Of a DNA stretch of 27,379 nucleotides, positions 1 to 7,924 are shown one piece after another. The DNA comes from Amphimedon queenslandica (Eukaryota > Porifera > Demospongiae > Haplosclerida > Niphatidae). A model generated the notes under the pieces. That model did no database searches. It was not told the origin of the DNA and saw nothing but the letters and a program-made list of their open reading frames with translations. The stretch lies in the NCBI RefSeq assembly GCF_000090795.2, contig NW_003546534.1, positions 12,071 through 39,449 on the forward strand, read 5' to 3'. The translations under genes were made by a program, and so were the position numbers. Position 1 is the first letter of the stretch. Each line of letters opens with the position of its first letter.

Positions 1-1
1 C

Positions 2-133
2 ATCACTTTGCAATCATTTGGCTTCAAAGAATTAAGCACAACACTTAATGAAAACTTGGTGAATAGGAAATTTATGACGCTAGTAGCAAATGACACGAGA
101 TGTGAAGCAAAAATTAAAAAATTGTGCCAGTGA
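2..133 (+). CDS. 3' end of unknown protein-coding gene
   Basis: An open frame enters from the left edge and runs 43 codons to a TGA at 131-133. It reads as ordinary protein (for example FGFKELSTTLNENLVNRKF, then a basic tail ending IKKLCQ). No domain is recognised. It is probably the last exon of a gene that lies mostly outside the window on the + strand, but a chance open frame of this length is possible in AT-rich DNA. Nothing downstream clearly continues it. Confidence 0.35.
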   Translation: MTLQSFGFKELSTTLNENLVNRKFMTLVANDTRCEAKIKKLCQ

Positions 134-885
134 CAGGGGAAGCTCTATTTCTTTTCACATCCTCCTCACTTAATAAAGACCGCCAGTATTGCTAAGCTAG
201 TTATAAAAGAAGTATGAATGTAAATATATGATTGTAACTAGTTCATATATCATTACATGTACATAAACCATATTTGTCTCAAGGAAAGTCAATATACCCA
301 GATTCTTTGGAAAAGTTTTTTGGCAGGCAACGTTAAAGGTGGAAATTAAATAAGAACCCAACCACTTAACATTTTTTGGTCAATATTCAATCATTAAGAT
401 ACGGTTTCTTCAAAAAATTTGATGTTATAGTTGGTTTCCGTTTAGAAGAAACAGAACTAAATAAATTTTTTGTCATCATAATGTCACATGTAGCGTGGCT
501 CAAATACGGCTGCAATGTGAAAGCTGTCATCCTTTGAGCGTTTCTTCTACTTTATATTACGTAAATATCTATTGTACCTTTGGTCTCGTGGTGCCAGACC
601 ACGCCCTCTGTACCTGTCATGTCAGGAAAACTGTACATGTCAAACTTGTTCGTGGAAGTGCAGTTAAAATTAAGAAACCATACATAGATAATTAACTTTA
701 CATGAATTTTTAATGTAACTTTAAGAGTTGCGGCCATTTATATGTGTAGCATGGCTGCCATGTGTGCAAAAGAATGTAGCTAAAGTTGCAGTGGATGTCA
801 TCAATTGACTAACCCTCAATTTTTATGGACTGAATTTATCTAACAGATTCAACATGAGGCTTTCTTTTGTTACAAGTGTTGGAGT
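134..885. other. AT-rich non-coding stretch, no gene seen
   Basis: No convincing coding frame was found. Short opposite-strand open frames at 495-695 and 552-737 overlap each other and have no family resemblance. One TACATGTA-type palindrome occurs near 255. The interval may hold the 3' flank of the upstream gene and the 5' flank of the relic that starts near 886. Confidence 0.4.
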
Positions 886-1153
886 ATGGCAGAGGGGTTA
901 GCAGCTCTTGTAAAGGAGGTACAGTCAGACAAGACTGAATTTAAGGAAGTGATTAGATAAATGTGATAGCGGTCTTAAGAGGCTAGCAGACAACACACAA
1001 AGTAGAAGACTGAAATTACAAGTGTCTGATGAACTGAAATGTAGACACGAAGTGTGGAATCTGTACAAAAGCAGCATTGCTATGACTCACAGAGTGTTAA
1101 CTCTAAAGTTTCTGTATGTTCCTTATGAAATAATTTCAGTAGTTCATTTTAAT
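886..1153 (+). pseudogene. First exon(s) of unknown decaying gene
   Basis: An ATG at 886 opens a 24-codon frame beginning MAEGLAALVKEVQSDKTEF and stopping at TAA 958-960. From 956 the next frame (+1) is open for about 65 codons to 1153 and reads as continuous protein (DKCDSGLKRLADNTQSRRLK, then KCRHEVWNLYKSSIAMTH). The immediate hand-over suggests one coding exon with a single-base indel. The product is charged, helical-looking and not recognised. Exons at 1722-1869, 2031-2105 and 2328-2670 lie downstream on the same strand and may belong to the same gene. The identity of the family is unknown. Confidence 0.45.
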
Positions 1154-1721
1154 GTATATACATAATAGGTGAAGATGAAAATTCCCTCTGGTGAACAGAC
1201 TTGTCCTATGCTTTTACCTTGGAGACAGTTGAGTATTAAGCGGTTGGCTAAAAAGAGACTTAAGTCATTTTCAGCATCAGTAACCAAGATACGGGTAAAG
1301 AGTCTCAGGTCATTTTTGGCATCAGAAAACATGCCCATTTGTGTTTCATGACTGCTCTTTTTAAATGCTGGGAAGGATAGTTGTGCAAGGATTATGCCTG
1401 TGTGTCTAATTGTATGTACAGAAAAGGTTTCCTAAAATGCCATTGATGCACAGAGCTGCATCTGTTGTACTGTACGAAAAAGGATCTACAAAACATGTAT
1501 AAACATCGCATGTTGACATGATATTTAGCCGTTACAATCTTAATATTATTATAGGCTTATCAATGCTTGTAGCCACTAATGATAACACTGTGTCATGCTG
1601 GAACCATTAAACTTATACAGCTTGTCAATGGAGCACCAGTTGTAGTCACAAAATTTACTGAGTAATTTGAAAGTAATATGATTTTAAATACTGGCAATGT
1701 AATTTTTTTACATTTTGGTAG
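1154..1721. other. Probable intron or decayed sequence with a 45-bp in-frame duplication
   Basis: No clear gene. An open frame at 1169-1351 contains two related segments about 45 bases apart (KRLKSFSAS and KSLRSFLAS; DNA near 1256-1280 and 1300-1324). A short frame near 1590-1650 reads GTIKLIQLVNGAPVVVTKF and could be a coding scrap. The stretch ends with a splice-acceptor-like TTTTGGTAG at 1721. Confidence 0.35.
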
Positions 1722-1869
1722 AAGAGACAGAGGTCAGGGCATGTTACTCAACCACGTTGTGTAAATAGAGAAAAAGAAATTGAAGATACTGAAGAGAATA
1801 TTGGCTTGGTGGTTGTTGTTGTAGCCAAGGATCAAGAACAAGATAGTATTGATAATGCAACAAGCACAG
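1722..1869 (+). pseudogene. Internal exon of unknown gene
   Basis: The exon follows an acceptor (..TTTTGGTAG) and is followed by a donor (CACAG/GTATGC). It is open for 49 codons plus one base, reading KRQRSGHVTQPRCVNREKEI and then a run of five valines. The leftover base (phase 1) fits the next exon, which begins with the two bases needed. The GT-AG borders together with matched phase are the main evidence that this was a real spliced gene. No domain is recognised; it is rich in Asp, Glu and Gln. Confidence 0.45.
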
Positions 1870-2030
1870 GTATGCCTTTACACTTATTAGTTCATTAAAA
1901 ATGTAAATATTAACTCTAATAGATAAAAAACAGCAATAGAAATGGCTGCAGCTGTTGAAATTTAGCCAGTAATGAAGGCTGTTGTGGATAATCAACATGA
2001 ATATCTACACAAATTATTTTTGTTTCCAAG

Positions 2031-2105
2031 TATGTTATAAAACTTTAGACGATTGTGAGGTCAATGTTTGGAAAAGTGATAATCAAGAAGATATGCTTGC
2101 TGAAG
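2031..2105 (+). pseudogene. Internal exon of unknown gene
   Basis: Bounded by an acceptor TTTCCAAG at 2030 and a donor GAAG/GTATGC at 2106. The 75 bases consist of two bases that complete the previous exon's split codon, 24 codons (CYKTLDDCEVNVWKSDNQ...) and one trailing base. The intron 1870-2030 (161 bp) therefore keeps the frame. The product is acidic and of unknown function. The next exon in the chain is unclear: a frame after the TTTTTTAG at 2235 (HINCKYSEEMKQETKIV) does not fit the phase. Confidence 0.45.
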
Positions 2106-2327
2106 GTATGCAATTTAATAATTTCCTTGCTATAAATCACTTTACGTCTAGTTATTTTGTGGTCTTGATTATCTCTGACAGCGTAGTTGTAAATAACTTT
2201 TTTAAATTTTTGAACAAGACTAGTTTTGTTTTTTAGCATATTAACTGTAAGTATTCCGAAGAAATGAAGCAGGAGACTAAAATTGTTAGTATGACATTTA
2301 ATGACACCAGTTACTGATACATTTCAG

Positions 2328-2760
2328 GTTTGTTGTCTTAAAATACGAAAACAAACTAGATAAAATATACGAAATACTTGATGTTTGTAAGTATGTGCCT
2401 ACAATAACCAATAAGCAATCACAAACATTGCCACTGGAGAAAGTTTGGATTATGAAGATACTGAGGTGTGGAAAACAGCTGTCATATATTTGTGAAACTC
2501 ACAAAAATGAGACAGCTATCTCTATGACTCATAATGTATTGTCACAAATATGTGACATTTGTCTTCTGAGGGTTAAAAAACAGGACATTTGTTATGATCT
2601 AACAGATAACATGCAGTTTACAGAAGATTTCTTTCAACAAGTACTAGTGTCTGACAATATTTTTTGCAGCTGATAGAGAGTACAAACAATGAATGGAATT
2701 GGAAGATTGGGTAGATGTTATTGTGAAGAAGTATATTCAGTTAACACCACAATTTGCTGG
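2328..2760 (+). pseudogene. Long exon(s) of unknown gene with C..C motif
   Basis: After an acceptor ATTTCAG at 2327 a frame stays open for about 114 codons to 2671. It begins FVVLKYENKLDKIYEILDV and later contains CDICLLRVKKQDICYDLTD, with paired cysteines that could bind zinc. A second frame from 2671 (ELEDWVDVIVKKYIQLTPQF) ends at a strong donor, GCTG/GTAAGA, at 2760/2761. The two are joined by a frameshift or by a very short intron. The product is not recognised. Of all the pieces in the left third this is the longest and least damaged. It precedes further relics on the same strand. Confidence 0.5.
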
Positions 2761-2812
2761 TAAGACATGCATATTAAATGAACAACGGAATAGTACCAAT
2801 ATTTTTACGTAG

Positions 2813-3255
2813 GTCAATAAAACAAAGCCGATTTTTGTGTACCTATGCTCTCAAGGCAATGACATTAGGAGTTGATTTAAAACGCACCTGAGGTACTATG
2901 CCAAAAAATCAGCTTTGCTGTTTAGCTACCATTTTTCTAGCTCTGAGAGTACTGCTGCTCAATTACTTATCTGCCGCTTTGTTAACTCTAAGGGCACATG
3001 GGTGCAATTTGCTTTGTGAACTCTCTATCTAGAACTCTTAAATAGGAGATTAAAATGTGTCATCTCTAATAAGGAGTCAAATATAAAGCCATCCTCTAAT
3101 GCTAGAACTGCACGGGCCTTGGGTATTGTCCATAAGCTGTCAGTCATTGAGAGATACTCATAGTGTGGATGATGGTTTGGACATTCATCACAAATCTTCA
3201 TTTGCAAAAGATTTAAAAGTGCTAACTGACATTCTTAATTCTTGTATTCCCGGCC
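2813..3255 (+). pseudogene. Decayed 3' part of unknown gene
   Basis: After an acceptor-like TTTACGTAG (2812) coding sense continues but jumps between frames. One piece reads GVDLKRT, stop, GTMPKNQLCC and then a Leu/Ala-rich run. From about 3030 another reads LNRRLKCVISNKES followed by SSNARTARALGIVHKLSVIE. From about 3160 a third reads HSVDDGLDIHHKSSFAKDLK, then VLTDILNSCIPGPF. Each is protein-like and each hand-over is short, as expected of an old coding sequence with indels and stops. It lies directly upstream of the RecQ-like relic; whether both were once one gene cannot be told. Confidence 0.45.
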
Positions 3256-3289
3256 CGTTCAATTTAAAGTAGATTTTCGCAAATTTTTT

Positions 3290-4016
3290 TAAAACTTGCT
3301 GCTGCAATTAATTTTGTTTATCAGCTTTTCAATTTAGACAAAGTTTGACCAAATATTACTGTGGTTCATTAGTTTCTTTGATGATAGACCAAAAGGCTGA
3401 GTTGACTCCTCGAGGCATCACAGCAGAGTTTGTTAGAGACAAAAAGACTGATAGTAATGCAATCAAAGCAGTAATATCTGGTTCTTTTCTATAAGTCGAT
3501 ATTAGTCTTAAGATTTTGCTTCATAATACTATGTTTTGCATCATGCTTTTGTCATCGAAATACAAGAAATTGTTTTGTTGATGATGAAGCTTATTGTGTT
3601 AAATGTTGGTAAGTAATACAGATGCATAGCAATTCAAAATAACACTCTATTGACTTTTTAAGGGAGACCAATTTTGAGTGGCGCATGCACAACTCAGTAA
3701 TATCAGAAGTCTGCTTCCGTCTCATGTGAATGTGACACAACTATAAATGACACGTACATAGCTGTATGTCAGCGTTTCTTATTATTAACCCTGTACTAAT
3801 AGCCTTACAACCCAATCAACCTAATATCTAGTATAAATTGAAATCACTTCTTGACATTGATACTCTTTGCAAAGAACTTGCTGCAGGACTGAATTTCATT
3901 TGACACATCCAATGACAGTTATTTTTACGCATTACTCAACCAAAGACTGAGGCTGATGTTAGGCCAACACAACATTTTCACCAGGTTATTTGCTGTTTCA
4001 GCAATTTTATTGGTTA
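3290..4016 (+). pseudogene. RecQ-like DNA helicase relic A, N-terminal half
   Basis: Superfamily 2 helicase motifs can be read in order across shifting frames. Motif Ia is GSLVSLMIDQKAELTPRG near 3365-3420, then ITAEFVRDKKTDSNAI. A segment LSSKYKKLFC near 3550 hands over to DDEAYCVKCW near 3580-3610, a degenerate DEAH box (Walker B) where His has become Tyr. A donor (TTG/GTAAGT) follows. From about 3690 LSNIRSLLPSHVNVTQL precedes the spot where TATAT should sit, then ALQPNQPNI. A clear Walker A was not found. Stops and frameshifts exclude function. Family role when intact: ATP-driven 3'-5' DNA unwinding. The sequence resumes at 4852 after an inserted repeat. Confidence 0.7.
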
Positions 4017-4326
4017 AAACAAGTAACTAGAACCATTAAAAATGGGAAAATAGTAGGATTGAATTGGGAAAAAGTAAGAAAACAAGAGGGTACTTGCAAA
4101 CTGGTGTTAAAAGATATTCTACACCACTGCATGAAGACTGTTATCCAAAAGCATAACAATTTATCCTCACAGCCAACTATGATAGCACAATATGAAGCCT
4201 TCATCTTTGATGCAGTGGTGTAGGATTTCTTACCACACCAGTTTGCTAGTACCCTTTTGTTTCCTTACTTTTTCCCAATTCAATCCTACTATTTTACCAT
4301 TTTTAATGTTTTTTTGTTACTTGTTT
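4017..4326. repeat. Long foldback (inverted repeat) in repeat copy 1
   Basis: The arms at 4017-4136 and 4198-4326 are reverse complements of each other over about 120 bases with only scattered mismatches, separated by a loop of about 60 bases. Both arms share AACAAGTAAC, CATTAAAAATGG, AATAGTAGGATTGAATTGGG and ACACCACTGC (the right arm as complement). Transcribed RNA would form a strong hairpin. The open frame at 3990-4223 is just read-through of the left arm. Confidence 0.85.
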
Positions 4327-4851
4327 CCATTCTTTTATCTTAATGTGATAAATTACATTCTGTTATGATTGTGTAATTAGGTTAATTATATTCATACTGA
4401 TCACGTGTGCATAAATTAAAATGGCGTCAAACCACAAACCCACACGGTGTTTGCAGCTGGATTTTGTCTTCCATTTTGTTCTCTGTCTTTGCTTCTTTTT
4501 GAAACTACCTTTGTGGTCCTTAACCCAAGCACAAAAGAATGATGTAAAAGCCAACTTAAGTGGTTCACTGGATTAAAAGATTATCCGGTGCATAGAAGAT
4601 AAAAGAAAAAATTGTCTGAAGAATTTTGTAGAAGTTTGAATTTGGGCCTGTTCTCCAGAAAAGCTCCCGCTACATTACAGTCCACTTTAAAGGTACCAGG
4701 TGAATCGTTCAGTGAAGGAGCTCATCTAAGCCATTTATAAGGCTGTACAACGTAAGATAAAAGAGTTATAAGTGTTTGAAAATCTTAAAAATGGCTGCCA
4801 TCTTGAAAAATGAACCTCAACCCTACATATAGGCTACCACCGATATAATAT
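4017..4851 (+). mobile_element. 0.83 kb repeat copy 1, inserted in RecQ relic A
   Basis: This block is repeated at 7091-7836 at roughly 75-80% identity by eye over its whole length, in the same orientation. It begins ACAAGTAA and ends in an AT-rich CGATATAATA stretch. Its first 310 bases form a long foldback (described separately). The remainder is non-coding in all frames; shared words include GGTTAAT, CTGATCAC, CATAAATTAAAATGGCG and CTACATTACAGTCC. It sits between two consecutive parts of a helicase relic, which identifies it as an insertion. No protein, terminal inverted repeat or target duplication could be fixed. It is a non-autonomous element of unknown class. Confidence 0.65.
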
Positions 4852-5213
4852 ATTTACACCCATGCTTCTACTATTAGGAAGAGAAAGTTTTATCAGCATT
4901 TTGCCAGACAGTAGAACACTTCGTGTTGTCATTATCACCATTCTATTTGGTAATGGCATTGACTGTGACTGTGCTGATATACGTGTCATTATTCACTGTG
5001 GTCTTCCTTTAACATTAGAGCAAGATGTACAAAAAAGAGGATGTGCAGGATGCAACACCCAATTCCGCAAGAAAATCATTTCGTATGGAAAACCAGGTAT
5101 ATGTTTCAACAGAGGTAAAAGATATACTTTATTACAGAACTTCGTTTTCTGACCATATATTATTAGTACAAGACAAAAGTTTATGCTTTAATGTGTGCAG
5201 CTATAGACGGTAG
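4852..5213 (+). pseudogene. RecQ-like DNA helicase relic A, C-terminal half
   Basis: This continues the helicase of 3290-4016. It starts with FTHASTIRKRKF, and from 4900 the frame reads DSRTLRVVIITILFGNGIDC, which corresponds to helicase motif V (usually ATxAFGMGID), then VRVIIHCGLP-like sequence and QDVQKRGCAGC, which stands where motif VI (QETGRAGRDG) is expected. The first Arg/Gly pair is degraded and the final Arg is Cys. A second frame from 5025 continues as DILYYRTSFSDHILLVQDKS. Motif order and strand match the upstream half, so the two are one gene split by the insertion. It is clearly dead. Confidence 0.75.
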
Positions 5214-5219
5214 CTAATT

Positions 5220-5380
5220 TACATGTTGATGTTGTTAATAAAAGTAGTATTGATGAATCAAATAAGGCAGCAGAGAGTATGATTAAGTTAGAAAACAATG
5301 CCTGGTATGATTATCTCAATCATACAAACTTGAATATCCTCATTATTAACTCTCTCGAACTGAGGAAGTACATTTGATCT
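5220..5380 (+). pseudogene. Unknown coding scrap
   Basis: A frame from about 5220 is open for about 50 codons and reads LHVDVVNKSSIDESNKAAES and then MIKLENNAWYDYLNHTNLNI, ending at a TGA near 5377. It follows the RecQ-like relic on the same strand and may be its C-terminal extension or a separate exon. No domain is recognised. Confidence 0.35.
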
Positions 5381-5427
5381 TGAAAAGAGGGCATGTCTTT
5401 GTCCTGGGATGATGTTGAATACTATTT

Positions 5428-5668
5428 GTGACCATAATTGACAAAAGGTACCTTATGTCAGATTTTACAATTCTTCATTATAAGGAAAAATATCAACCTG
5501 TGAGTGCTCTGTCAAACAGCCATTGTTTCTAAAAGTTACACAGTAACTTTTTGCATCCTGTAGTGAAATTATTTTTATGATGAATGGAGCTCAGGAAGTT
5601 GGATTTTCTTGGCTAAAAAGACAGATTTCACTACCCGCCATAAGGTACCTTTTATCAATTATGGTCAC
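5428..5668 (+). mobile_element. Small TIR element (MITE), copy 1
   Basis: The 241-bp element has near-perfect terminal inverted repeats of about 28 bases, starting GTGACCATAATTGACAAAAG and ending with its complement. It is flanked by a 4-bp direct duplication, ATTT (5424-5427 and 5669-5672). It has no coding capacity. A related copy lies at 19781-20005 in the opposite orientation, also with a 4-bp duplication (ATAT). It was mobilised in trans by an unknown DNA transposase that makes 4-bp duplications; the superfamily cannot be named from this alone. Confidence 0.88.
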
Positions 5669-5672
5669 ATTT

Positions 5673-5994
5673 AACTCTTGAATTCCCAGTGTATTTTTCT
5701 CATTTTCGATCTATTGTAATTGAAATTCAGTAACTATTTTGTACTTACATTTTAGTCTTCATTATTTTAGTCTTTGTTGCTAGTAGTTGCTATGACATCA
5801 ATGAGGTAAAAATTACACAAGAAAATTATTCATTCTTAAATAAGAAATTTTTTTAAAATGAAAGTTATCTTTTATTTTGTTGCATGTCTACAGTGATATT
5901 TGATGTGAAGTTCAATCAACCAGAGACATTCAAAGGAAGGTACTAAACGGTGCGAAATAATACAAACTATGTTACAGCACACAATAACTAGTTT
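5673..5994. other. No gene seen
   Basis: AT-rich sequence with many stops in all frames. A short frame near 5893-5945 (VIFDVKFNQPETFKGRY) follows an acceptor-like TCTACAG and could be a coding scrap, but nothing supports it further. Confidence 0.35.
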
Positions 5995-6258
5995 TTGCAA
6001 TATCTTTTAAGCATAGAGAAAACCCATTTCACATTAACTTGCGTAATTATGCAAAAAAAAGTATTTCAGCCCAAAAATATTAGTCAGGCTTTGAATATTC
6101 TCATATTGGATATATTGCGACAAGTGATCATATTTACAAGGACAAGTAGTGCATATTGTAATAGTAATGATAGTAGTACATTATTGTACCTGTTTGTGAT
6201 TTCAGTGCTAAGTGTAATTGTTGCAGTGTTAGCTTTAAGAAATGGAAGTAGAAAATAA
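5995..6258 (+). CDS. Short ORF with C-terminal membrane segment, unknown
   Basis: The open frame is 87 codons long. Its C-terminus holds a hydrophobic stretch (LLYLFVISVLSVIVAVLAL, about residues 63-82) followed by a short basic tail, RNGSRK, the layout of a tail-anchored or single-pass membrane protein. The N-terminal half (MQYLLSIEKTHFTLTCVIM...) has no recognisable feature and the ATG choice is arbitrary. The frame ends where another frame (MEVENKEEILQVPN at 6242) begins. It could be a real C-terminal exon or a chance open frame; AT-rich DNA readily yields hydrophobic runs. Confidence 0.25.
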   Translation: MQYLLSIEKTHFTLTCVIMQKKVFQPKNISQALNILILDILRQVIIFTRTSSAYCNSNDSSTLLYLFVISVLSVIVAVLALRNGSRK

Positions 6259-6800
6259 AGAAGAAATTTTACAGGTGCCAAATCAAAACAGAGAAATTTA
6301 AAAGATTATGAACATTAAAAGAAAATTGAATTCATGTTTTATTGATAAGAATAGATCAAACGTGAAATTGTCGGACAAAGTAACAGGGTCCAAAGTAAGT
6401 CAAGAATTGCTTATAAAGTAGTTTGAAAATATGAACTTGGATATTCCAAGCAATATGATGCCCTTGATTTAGGTTATGTATTACAAAAATGCAAAAAATG
6501 GTTTAACAAAGACGAGGCAAAAATTTAGTCAAGTTGCTACTCCAAAAAAGGTATTACGCTAATCCAGCTCCTAAACAGATAAAATCTTTAAAATTATTCA
6601 AGAGCAACATATTCTAATGATCCACAATCAAAGCAGGAACAATCTAGAGATCATTATCAAAAGCATCCATTCCCCCAAAATAGCATATCAAAGAAAAGCT
6701 ATTAACAAAATCTGGGCCTTCAAAAACAGAAGCCTTTCAATTGGTATTATAATAATAGAGACACAAAGTTAAGTGCAATGAAGCATAAATTTTTTTTATC
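6242..6800 (+). pseudogene. Unknown relic, Gln/Asn/Lys-rich (possibly gag-like)
   Basis: Coding-like segments alternate between frames: MEVENKEEILQVPNQNREI from 6242, then CFIDKNRSNVKLSDKVTGSK near 6335-6395, NMNLDIPSNMMPL near 6430-6470, and from about 6600 YSNDPQSKQEQSRDHYQKHP continuing to FNWYYNNRDTKLSAMKHK near 6790. The polar, basic, low-complexity composition resembles the gag region of some retrotransposons, but no zinc knuckle or polymerase is present nearby. Function and family are unknown. Confidence 0.35.
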
Positions 6801-6806
6801 TTTCAG

Positions 6807-6934
6807 ATACTGAAATGGATAAATTAAAAATGGCTCTAAATAAGGAAAATAAATGGGGTGTAAATACAGAATATTATGATCATAATTATGGTATAAATTG
6901 TGTTAATTGCTCATTACCTGAACCAAATTACTAA
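6807..6934 (+). pseudogene. Possible exon of the preceding unknown relic
   Basis: After a good acceptor (TTTTTTTATCTTTCAG, ending 6806) a frame is open for 41 codons to TAA at 6932. It reads TEMDKLKMALNKENKWGVNT and ends with GINCVNCSLPEPNY. The polypyrimidine-AG signal and absence of internal stops suggest a true exon, perhaps of the gene whose scraps precede it. No family is recognised. Confidence 0.35.
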
Positions 6935-7090
6935 TCCACCAGTTCAAGTATTATTGTGGTGGCAAATTAGATGTCTGTAATCTATAACTGCCCAATTAAT
7001 TTAGCAAACTGTAGGTCGTCATTGTAGTGGCAAAGGCAATTGAGATGAAGACCTACAAATCTCATGTGTTGCTTTAAAAAATGAAGGAAT

Positions 7091-7836
7091 ACAAGTAAAT
7101 AGAAAACATTAAAAATGAAAAGGTAGTAGGATTAATTTGGAAAAAAGTAAAGAAACAAAACAGTACTTGCAAAGTGGTGTGATAAATTCTACACCACTAC
7201 GTGAAGAATATTACACTAAAACATGACAACTATGAAGCCATGTCTTTCATGCAGTGGTGTAGGACTTGTTATCACACTACTTTGCCAGTACACTCTTGTT
7301 TCATTACTTTTTTTGAATTTAATCCTACTACTTCTCCATTTTTAATGTTTTTTATTTACTTGTTTCCATTTCATTTTCTTATATTAATAAATTCCTTTCA
7401 GCAATTATGTGGTTAGGTTAATGATATTCATGCTGATCACTTGCGCATAAATTAAAATGGCGTGAAACCACAAACCTACGTGGTGCTGCAGGTGGTATTC
7501 CATTGTTCCCTGTCTTTGCTTCTTTCAAAGCCACATGTCCTGTCCTTTACTTAAGCTCAAAGGAATGATTAAAAGATTTCTGTGTTGAAAGGAGAAGATG
7601 CAACAAAAAGAAGTCTTAAGAATTTTGCAGAAATTTGAATTTGGGTCCAGAAATGCTCCTGCTACATTACAGTCCCCTTGAAAGGTACTAGGAGAATCAC
7701 TCAGTGAAGCAGAGCTCATCTAAGCCATGTATAAGGCTGTAGAACGTAAGATAGAAGATTTTAAAAATCATAAAAAGAGCCAACATTTTGAAAAAGCAAC
7801 CTTAATGCTACATAAACACTACTACCTATATAATAA
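7091..7836 (+). mobile_element. 0.83 kb repeat, copy 2
   Basis: Collinear with 4017-4851: the same foldback at the left end (arms about 7091-7200 and 7240-7365), the same CATAAATTAAAATGGCGT and CTACATTACAGTCC blocks, and the same ATAATA-type right end. Several small deletions make it about 90 bases shorter. It is non-coding; the frames at 7201-7416 and 7525-7719 are by-products. It lies between the relics at 6242-6934 and the minus-strand relic at 7925-9430. Confidence 0.65.
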
Positions 7837-7924
7837 TAAGAAAAGTGACAGCAAAAGACAAGTGTAACATCAATAATTACATAATAACTAAAGCATTAAA
7901 ATTAACCAATTGAAAGTCATCAAT

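Noticed and set aside
495..737. Overlapping open frames on both strands
   Set aside because: They are short, have no family resemblance, no splice signals and no continuation.
3990..4223. 77-codon + strand open frame and its opposite-strand partner
   Set aside because: They coincide with the left arm and loop of the foldback; the frame is a by-product of the repeat.
7201..7719. Open frames on both strands
   Set aside because: They fall in copy 2 of the same repeat and are not conserved in copy 1.
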